Assembly: GCA_021234155.1 (NCBI GenBank)
Contig: JAJEKV010000164.1
Span: 1,062,783-1,126,782, forward strand
From: Isoetes taiwanensis
Taxonomy: Eukaryota; Streptophyta; Lycopodiopsida; Isoetales; Isoetaceae
Direction: 5' to 3'
DNA: 64,000 nucleotides
Part shown: piece by piece, positions 55,001 through 64,000 of the stretch
Layout: every line of letters begins with the position of its first letter
Position numbering within the stretch: position 1 is the stretch's first letter
The notes under the pieces: model-generated
The model's database searches: none
Told to the model about the DNA's origin: nothing
Seen by the model: only the letters and a program-made list of their open reading frames with translations
Program-made: the position numbers and the translations under genes

Positions 55001-58000
55001 ATACGGAGCAAGGGGAACTGACGGAGCGGAGTTTGGGCCTGTCCTCCTCCCGATGTGGCAAGTAGAAGTCGGGGGGCGCTTTTGCAGTGGCAAGACATTC
55101 ATAAATTCGCAATTAATGCATTGTACGAAAATAAATTCTGATTTTTTGCCAGCTGGAATCCTAATCCATCTCCATCACACAGCCCAATTTTCGAAATTTT
55201 CTGAGAAGGTCTAGGTCAAAGGGTTAAGATAGAACGGCCGGGGCAGCCCGCTGTGTGGCAACCGAAAGCTGGCACCCTTCCCCAAGTCAAACGAGGCCAG
55301 GACCTTGCGTGGATCCTCACAAGAGGGGAGAGTCCTGACCCCAAGAGGCGGGATCCAAAAAGTTCCCGAGGCAGCCCTTCCCCGGCAGCGCCCCCGGGGG
55401 CCGTGACGCTAATGACCACCTCCTGAGCCCGTGCCCCCTATCCGACCGCTGATCCTCCGCTCGTGGGCCCCTCTTCGAAGGCCCAAAAGATTCCAGATCG
55501 GTCCCGAGAACTTGTCAAACCGGGGGCGCCCCGAGGTCGGCCTTGTAGAAACCGCATTGTCTTGTCGCTCGGGCACCGGGGAGGTTCTCCGAATGGCAAA
55601 TCGACCCCGCCAAATCGTCCGAATGGCTAAATTACCCTAGGGAGCAAGTTACAAGGTCGGTTTTGCAAAAGAGAGAAACACTCACGCCTCCACGACAAGA
55701 TCCCGCATCCACATCCTAGGCCAATTGACTACGAAGTTTGATGGAAGTGAGCTACTTTGGCGCTTCTTGGAGGTCGGGTGGTCTTCTCGCCACGGAACTT
55801 GGTCCCTGTGGCAACGCCGACGCTCGAGTCCATTGGCAGAGTCAAATCGCGATTCCGGGAGAGGGAGGTCGCCTCGGCCCGGCCCCCGTGGCCTTGGGGA
55901 GAGGAAATTCGGGCAAGCACGCCCGGGGATTTTAGGGTCCCGGCTCAAGGCCAACACCCCCACTCCACGCCAAGTCACGCGCAAGGTCCCGCCCCGACCG
56001 ACAAGGAGAGGGCCTCCAAAACGTAAAACCCCGTGGGCTGCCGTGTTCTAGAAGGGTTTTGCTTTTGGGGCCGAGACTTGGTCTGCTGCACTTGGGACCG
56101 GGCCGAGAAGCCGCAGCCGAGAATACGGAGCAAGGGGAACCGACGGAGCGGAGTTTGGGCCTGTCCTCCTCCCGATGTGGCAAGTAGAAGTCGGGGGGGC
56201 TTTTGTGCTGGCAAGACATTCATAAATTCGCAATTAATGCATTGTACTAAAATAAATTCTGATTTTTTGCCACTGGAATCCTAATCCATCTCCATCACAC
56301 AGCCCCAATTTTCAAATTTTCTGAGAAGGTCTAGGTCAAAGGGTTAAGATTAGAACGGGTCGGGCAGCCCGCTGTGGCAACCGAAGCTGGCACCCTTCCC
56401 CAAGTCAAACGAGGCCGTGACCTTTTGTGGATCCCTCACAAGAGGGGAGAGTCCGACCCCAAGAGGCGGGATCCAAAAGTTCCCGAGGCAGCCTCTTTCC
56501 CGGCAGCCGCCCCTGGGCCGTGACGCTAATGACCACCCTCCCGAGCCCGGCTCCCCTATCCCACCGCTGATCCTCCGCTCAGGGCCCCCTTCTGGGAAGG
56601 CCCAAAAGATTCCAGATCGGGTCCCGAGAACTTGTCAAACCGCTGGGCGCCCCCGAGGTCGGCTTTGTAGAAACCGCAGATTGTCTTGTCGCTCGGGCAC
56701 CGGGAGGTTCCGGAATGGCAAATCGACCCCGCCAAATCGTCCGAATGGCTAAATTACCCTAGGGAGCAAGTTACAAGGTCGGTTTTGCAAAAGAGAGAAA
56801 CACTCACGCCTCCACGACAAGATCCCGATCCACATCCTAGGCCAATTGACTACGAAGTTTGATGGAAGTGAGCTACTTTGGCGCTTCTTGGAGGTCGGGT
56901 GGTCTTCTCGCCACGGAACTTGGTCCCTGTGGCAACGCCGACGCTCGAGTCCATTGGCAGAGTCAAATCGCGATTCCCGAGAGGGGAGGTCGCCCGGCCC
57001 GGCCCCCGTGGCCTTGGGGAGAGGAAATTCGGGCAAGCAGCCCGGGGATTTTAGGGTCCGTGGCTCAAGGCCAACACCCCCACTCCACGCCAAGTCACGG
57101 CGCAAGGTCCCCGCCCCGACCGACAGGAGAGGGCCTCCAAAACGTGAAAACCCCGTGGGCTGCCGTGTTCTAGAAGGGTTTGGCGCTTTGGGGCCGAGAC
57201 TTGGTCTGCTGCACTTGGGACCCGGGCCGAGAAGCCGCAGCCGGAGAATACGGAGCAAGGGGAACCGACGGAGCGGAGTTTGGGCCTGTCCTCCTCCCGA
57301 TGTGGCAAGTAGAAGTCGGGGGCTTTTGCAAAGCTGGCAAGACATTCATAAATTCGCAATTAATGCATTGTACTAAAATAAATTCTGATTTTTTGCCACC
57401 TGGAATCCTAATCCATCTCCATCACACGCCCCAATTTTCGAAATTTTCTGAGAAGGTCTAGGTCAAAGGGTTAAGATTAGAACGGCCGGGCAGCCCGCTG
57501 TGGCAACCGAGCCGGCACCCTTCCCCAAGTCAAACGAGGCCAGACCTTGGTGGATCCCTCACAAGAGGGGAGAGTCCTGACCCCAAGAGGCGGGATCCAA
57601 AAGTTCCCGAGGCAGCCTCTTCCCCGGCAAGCCGGGCCCCGGGGGCCGTGACGCTTAATGACCACCTCCCGGAGCCCTGGTTCCCTATCCCACCGCTGAT
57701 CCTCCGCTCAGGGGCCCCCTTCGAAGGCCCAAAAGATTCCAGATCGGTCCGGGAGAACTTGTCAAACCGCTGGGGGCCCCGAGGTCGGGCCTTGTAGAAA
57801 CCGTGATTGTCTTGTCGCTCGGGCACCGGGAGGTCCGAATGGCAAATCGACCCCGCCAAATCGTCCCGAATGGCTAAATTACCCTAGGGAGCAAGTTACA
57901 AGGTCGGTTTTGCAAAAGAGAGAAACACTCACGCCTCCACGACAAAGATCCCGCATCCACATCCTAGGCCAATTGACTACGAAGTTTGATGGAAGTGAGC

Positions 58001-61000
58001 TACTTTGGCGCTTCTTGAGGTCGGGTGGTCTTCTCGCCACGGAACTTGGTCCCCTGTGGCAACGCCGACGCTCGAGTCCATTGGCGAGTCAAATCGCGAT
58101 TCCGAGAGAGGGGAGGTCGCCTGGTCCGGCCCCCGTGGCCTTGGGGAGAGGAAATTCGGGGCAAGCAGCCTTCGGGGATTTTAGGGTCCGTGGCTCAAGG
58201 CCAACACCCCCACTCCACGCCAAGTCACGCGCAAGCAAGGTCCCGCCCGACCGACAAGGAGAGGGCCTCCAAAACGTGAAACCCCGTGGGCTGCCGTGTT
58301 CTAGAAGGGTTTATGCTTTGGGGGCCGAGACTTGGTCTGCTGCACTTGGGACCGGCCGAGAAGCCGCAGCCGGAGAATACGGAGCAAGGGGAACCGACGG
58401 AGCGGAGTTTGGGCCTGTCCTCCTCCCCGATGTGGCAAGTAGAAGTCTGGGGGGCTTTTGCAAAGTGGCAAGACATTCATAAATTCGCAATTAATGCATT
58501 GTACTAAAATAAATTCTGATTTTTTGCCACTGGAATCCTAATCCATCTCCATCACACAGCCCAATTTTCAAATTTTCTGAGAAGGTCTAGGTCAAAGGGT
58601 TAGATTAGAACGGTCGGGCAGCCCGCGCTGTGGCAACCGAGCCGCACCCTTCCCCAAGTCAAACGAGGCCAGACCTTGCGGTGGATCCTCACAAGAGGGG
58701 AGAGTCCTGACCCCAAGAGGCGGGATCCAAAAAGTTCCCCGAGGCAGCCTCTTCCCGGCAGCGCCCCCCGGGCCGTGACGCTAATGACCACCCTCCCGAG
58801 CCCTGCCTCCCCTATCCCGACCGCTGATCCTCCGCTCAGGGGCCCCTCTTCGAAGGCCCAAAAGATTCCAGATCGGTCCGGGAGAACTTGTCAAACCGCG
58901 GGGCGTCCTGACGTCGGCCTTGTAGAAACCGCATTGTCTTGTCGCTCGGGCACCGGGGAGGCTCCGGAATGGCAAATCGACCCTGCCAAATCGTCCGGAA
59001 TGGCGAAATTACCCTAGGGAGCAAGTTACAAGGTCGGTTTTGCAAAAGAGAGAAACACTCACGCCCTCCACGACAGTATCCCGCATCCACATCCTAGGCC
59101 AATTGACTACGAGTTTGATGGAAGTGAGCTACTTTGGCGCTTCTTGGAGGTCGGGTGGTCTTCTGGCCACGGAACTTGGTCCCCAGGGCAACGTCGACGT
59201 TCTGAGTCCATTGGCAGAGTCAAATCGCGATTCCGGAGAGGGGAGGTCGCCCGTCCGTCCCCAGGGCCTTGGGGAGAGGAAATTCGGGCAAGCAGCCTTC
59301 CGGGGATTTTAGGGTCCGCGGCTCAAGGCCAACACCCCCACTCCACGCCAAGTCACGCGCAAGGTCCCGCCCAACCGACAAGGAGAGGGCCTCCAAAACG
59401 AAACCCCGTGGGCTGCCGTGTTCTAGAAGGGTTTGGCGCTTGGGGGGCCGAGACTTGGTCTGTTGCACTTGGGACCTGGCCGAGAAGCTGCAGCCGAGAA
59501 TACGGAGCAAGGGGAACTGACGGAGCGGAGTTTGGGCCTGTCCTCCTCCCGATGTGGCAAGTAGAAGTCGGGGGGCGCTTTTGCAGTGGCAAGACATTCA
59601 TAAATTCGCAATTAATGCATTGTACCTAAAATAAATTCTGATTTTTTTGCCACCTGGAATCCTAATCCATCTCCATCACACAGCCCAATTTTCAAATTTT
59701 CTGAGAAGGTCTAGGTCAAAGGGTTAAGATTAGAACGGTCGGGCAGCCCGCTGTGGCAACCGAGCTGGCACCCTTCCCCAAGTCAAACGAGGCCGTGACC
59801 TTGCAGGATCCCTCACAAGAGGGGAGAGTCCTGACCCCAAGAGGCGGGATCCAAAAAGTTCCCGAGGCAGCCCTTCCCGGCAGCGCCCCTGGGGCCGTGA
59901 CGCTTAATGACCACCCTCCCGGAGCCCTGCTCCCCTATCCCACCGCTGGATCCTCCGCTCAGGGCCCTCTTCGAAGGCCCAAAAGATTCCAGATCGGCCC
60001 CGGAGAACTTGTCAAACCGCTGGGCGCCCCGAGGTCGGCTTTGTAGAAACCGCATTGTCTTGTCGCTCGGGCACCGGGAGGTTCCGAATGGCAAATCGAC
60101 CCCGCCAAATCGTCCGAATGGCTAAATTACCCTAGGGAGCAAGTTACAAGGTCGGTTTTGCAAAAGAGAGAAACACTCACGCCTCCACGACAAGAGATCC
60201 CGTGATCCACATCCTAGGCCAATTGACTACGAAGTTTGATGGAAGTGAGCTACTTTGGCGCTTCTTGAGGTCGGGTGGTCTTTCGCCACGGAACTTGGTC
60301 CCCTGTGGCAACGCCGACGCTCGAGTCCATTGGCAGAGTCAAATCGCGATTCCCGAGAGGGGAGGTCGCCCGTCCGGCCCCGTGGCCTTGGGGAGAGGAA
60401 ATTCGGGGCAAGCAGCCTTCCGGGGATTTTAGGGTCCGTGGGCTCAAGGCCAACACCCCCACTCCACGCCAAGTCACGCGGCGCAAGGTCCCGCCCGACC
60501 GACAAGGAGAGGGCCTCCAAAACGAAACCCCGTGGGCTGCCGTGTTCTAGAAGGGTTTGGCGCTTTGGGGCCGAGACTTGGTCTGCTGCACTTGGGACCT
60601 GGCCGAGAAGCCGCAGCCGGAGAATACGGAGCAAGGGGAACCGACGGAATGGAGTTTGGACCTGTCCTCCTCCCCGATGTGGCAAGTAGAAGTCGGGGGC
60701 TTTTGTGCTGGCAAGACATTCATAAATTCGCAATTAATGCATTGTACTAAAATAAATTCTGATTTTTTGCCACCTGGAATCCTAATCCATCTCCATCACA
60801 CAGCCCAATTTTCAAATTTTCTGGAGAAGGTCTAGGTCAAAGGGTTAGATTAGAACGGCCGGGCAGCCCGCTGTGGCAACCGAAGCCGGGCACCCTTCCC
60901 CAAGTCAAACGAGGCCAGGACCTTGGGTGGATCCCTCACAAGAGGGGAGAGTCCGGACCCCAAGAGGCGGGATCCAAAAGTTCCCGAGGCAGCCCTTCCC

Positions 61001-64000
61001 GGCAGCAGCCCCGGGGCGTGACGCTAATGACCACCCTCCCCCGGAGCCCGGGTTCCCCTATCCGACCGCTGATCCTCCGCGTGGGCCCCTCTTCGAAGGC
61101 CCAAAAGATTCCAGATCGGGTCCGGGAGAACTTGTCAAACCGCTGGGCGCCCCGAGGTCGGCCTTGTAGAAACCGTGATTGTCTTGTCGCTCGGGCACCG
61201 GGAGGTTCGAATGGCAAATCGACCCCGCCAAATCGTCCGGAATGGCTTAAATTACCCTAGGGAGCAAGTTACAAGGTCGGTTTTGCAAAAGAGAGAAACA
61301 CTCACGCCTCCACGACAAGATCCCGCATCCACATCCTAGGCCAATTGACTACGAAGTTTGATGGAAGTGAGCTACTTTGGCGCTTCTTGAGGTCGGGTGG
61401 TCTTCTGGCCTTTAACTTGGTCCCTGTGGCAACGCCGACGCGCTCGAGTCCATTGGCGGAGTCAAATCGCGATTCCGAGAGGGAGGTTGCCCGTCCGGCC
61501 CCCGTGGCCTGGGGAGAGGAAATTCGGGGCAAGCAGCTTCCCGGGGATTTTAGGGTCCGCGGTTGGCTCAAGGCCAACACCCCCACTCCACGCCAAGTCA
61601 CGCCGCAAGGTCCCCCCGACCGGACAAGGAGAGGGCCTCCAAAACGAAACCCCGTGGGCTGCCGTGTTCTAGAAGGGTTTGGCGCTTTGGGGGCCGAGAC
61701 TTGGTCTGCTGCACTTGGGACCTGGCCGAGAAGCCGCAGCCGGAGAATACGGAGCAAGGGGAACCGACGGAGCGGAGTTTGGGCCTGTCCTCCTCCCGAT
61801 GTGGCAAGTAGAAGTCGGGGGGCTTTTGTGCTGGCAAGACATTCATAAATTCGCAATTAATGCATTGTACCTAAAATAAATTCTGATTTTTTTGCCACCT
61901 GGAATCCTAATCCATCTCCAAGACACAGCCCAATTTTCAAATTTTCTGAGAAGGTCTAGGTCAAAGGGTTAGCATTAGAACGGGCCGGGGCAGCCCGCTG
62001 TGGCAACCGAAGCTGGCACCCTTCCCCAAGTCAAACGAGGCCAGACCTTGCAGGATCCTCACAAGAGGGGAGAGTCCGGACCCCAAGAGGCGGGATCCAA
62101 AAAGTTCCCGAGGCAGCCCTTCCCGGCAGCGCCTCCGGGGTCGTGACGCTAATGACCACCCTCCCGAGCCCTGCCCCTATCCCACCGCTGATCCTCCGCT
62201 CAGGGCCCTCTTCGGGAAGGCCCAAAAGATTCCAGATCGGGTCCGAGAACTTGTCAAACCGCTGGGCGCCCCGAGGTCGGCTTTGTAGAAACCGTGATTG
62301 TCTTGTCGCTCGCACCGGGAGGTTCCGAATGGCAAATCGACCCCGCCAAATCGTCCGAATGGCTAAATTACCCTAGGGAGCAAGTTACAAGGTCGGTTTT
62401 GCAAAAGAGAGAAAACACTCACGCCTCCACGACAAAGATCCCGCATCCACATCCTAGGCCAATTGACTACGAAGTTTGATGGAAGTGAGCTACTTTGGCG
62501 CTTCTTGGAGGTCGGGTGGTCTTCTCGCCACGGAACTTGGTCCCCTGTGGCAACGCCGACGCTCGAGTCCATTGGCAGAGTCAAATCGCGATTCCCGAGA
62601 GGGGAGGTCGCCCGTCCGGCCCCCGTGGCCTTGGGGAGAGGAAATTCGGGCAAGCAGCTTCCGGGGATTTTAGGGTCCCGGCTCAAGGCCAACAACCCCC
62701 ACTCCACGCCAAGTCACGCAAGCAAGGTCCCCCGACCGACAAGGAGAGGGCCTCCAAAACGAAACCCCGTGGGCTGCCGTGTTCTAGAAGGGTTTGGCGC
62801 TTTTGGGGCCGAGACTTGGTCTGCTGCACTTGGGACCTGGCCGAGAAGCCGCAGCCGAGAATACGGAGCAAGGGGAACCGACGGAGCGGAGTTTGGGCCT
62901 GTCCTCCTCCCCGATGTGGCAAGTAGAAGTCGGGGGCTTTTTGTGCTGGCAAGACATTCATAAATTCGCAATTAATGCATTGTAATTAAAATAAATTCTG
63001 ATTTTTTGCCACCTGGAATCCTAATCCATCTCCAGCACACAGCCCAATTTTCAAATTTTCGGAGAAGGTCTAGGTCAAAGGGTTAAGATTAGAACGGGTC
63101 GGGCAGCCCGCAGTGGCAACCGAGCCGCACCCTTCCCCAAGTCAAACGAGGCCAGTGACCTTTGTGGATCCCTCACAAGAGGGGAGAGTCCGGACCCCAA
63201 GAGGCGGGATCCAAAAAAGTTCCCGAGGCAGCCCTTCCTGGCAGCGCCCCCCCGGGGCTGTGACGCTAATGACCACCCTCCCGAGCCCGGTTCCCCTATC
63301 CCACCGCTGATCCTCCGCTCAGGCCCCTCTTCGAAGGCCCAAAAGATTCCAGATCGGTCCGGGAGAACTTGTCAAACCGCGGGGCGTCCTGAGGTCGGCC
63401 TTGTAGAAACCGCATTGTCTTGTCGTTCGGGCACCGGGAGGTTCCGGAATGGCAAATCGACTCGCCAAATCGTCCGAATGGCTAAATTACCCTAGGGAGC
63501 AAGTTACAAGGTCGGTTTTGCAAAAGAGAGAAACACTCACGCCTCCACGACAAAGATCCCGCGATCCACATCCTAGGCCAATTGACTACGAAGTTTGATG
63601 GAAGTGAGCTACTTTGGCGCTTCTTGGAGGTCGGGTGGTCTTCTGGCCACGGAACTTGGTCCCCAGGGCAACGCCGACGCTCGAGTCCATTGGCGGAGTC
63701 AAATCGCGATTCCCGAGAGGGGAGGTCGCCCGGCCCGGCCCCCGTGGCCTTGGGGAGAGGAAATTCGGGCAAGCTTCCGGGGATTTTAGGGTCCGTAGGC
63801 TCAAGGCCAACACCCCCACTCCACGCCAAGTCACGCGCAAGGTCCCGCCCGACCGGGACAAGGAGAGGGCCTCCAAAACGTAAAACCCCGTGGGCTGCCG
63901 TGTTCTAGAAGGGTTTGGCGCTTTTGGGGCCGAGACTTGGTCTGCTGCACTTGGGACCCGCCAAGAAGCCGCAGCCGGAGAATACGGAGCAAGGGGAACC
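49013..64000. repeat. GC-rich satellite array, unit about 1125 bp, about 13.3 copies to window end
   Basis: The marker gcaattaatgcattgtac starts at 49472, 50591, 51721, 52846, 53985, 55109, 56230, 57356, 58487, 59608, 60730, 61853 and 62968; spacings range from 1115 to 1139 bp. Units are very similar, head to tail, and contain fixed blocks such as ggccaattgactacgaagtt, attaccctagggagcaag, ttttagggtcc and aacacccccactccacgcc. Many long open frames occur in all six frames because stops are rare in GC-rich DNA, but none keeps one frame from unit to unit, so I call no gene. No 5S or 45S rRNA sequence is present. The array continues past the window. Confidence 0.95.

Noticed and set aside
49041-63999. 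Dozens of 60-200-codon open frames on both strands of the satellite array
   Set aside because: They occur in all frames, break at different places in each unit and overlap one another; high GC content alone explains them.
49013-64000. rDNA spacer or 5S rDNA array
   Set aside because: No 5S, 18S or 25S sequence or conserved rDNA promoter motif seen in any unit.

Overview
This window looks like nuclear DNA of a land plant. The evidence is split plant-type genes (plastid ketol-acid reductoisomerase, an EamA/DMT transporter, a B3 DNA-binding domain), a CACTA transposon with a tnp2 transposase, a plant-type LINE fragment and a short run of TTTAGGG telomere repeats. The style of the kinase family hints at a seed-free plant (moss, lycophyte or fern), but I cannot name the species.

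Positions 1-28618 hold a tandem segmental array with a unit of about 8.67 kb. Each unit carries, in order, a protein kinase fused to a degenerate GH18 chitinase-like domain (+ strand), a 3'-truncated ketol-acid reductoisomerase gene (- strand) and an EamA-family transporter gene (- strand). Unit 1 starts inside the GH18 part at base 1 and carries a LINE insertion of about 1.1 kb with a 12-bp target duplication. Unit 2 starts near 7.7 kb and unit 3 near 16.4 kb. Unit 4 (27.4-28.6 kb) is cut off inside the kinase and followed by the tail of a Pif1/Helitron-type helicase. Units 3 and 4 are separated by a 2.4-kb spacer that is missing between the other units.

Positions 28.9-38.5 kb are mostly repeat debris: two related foldback (MITE-like) elements, short tandem duplications and no gene I can support. 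Positions 38528-49002 read as one large CACTA/EnSpm element with degenerate CACTA termini, a possible 3-bp target duplication, subterminal repeats built on a 16-bp palindrome, captured fragments of a SNF2 helicase and a B3 factor, a tnp2 transposase gene, and a separate three-exon gene joining a transposase-associated Cys-rich module to a SET (histone methyltransferase-like) domain. That SET gene is the most unusual item in the window.

From about 49013 to the window end lies a GC-rich satellite array with a unit of about 1125 bp (some 13.3 copies). Across the window, differences between near-identical copies concentrate at CAG/CTG and related C-N-G sites, with bases lost or gained there. This looks like base-calling error at CHG-methylated cytosines, and many of the broken frames may be artefacts.
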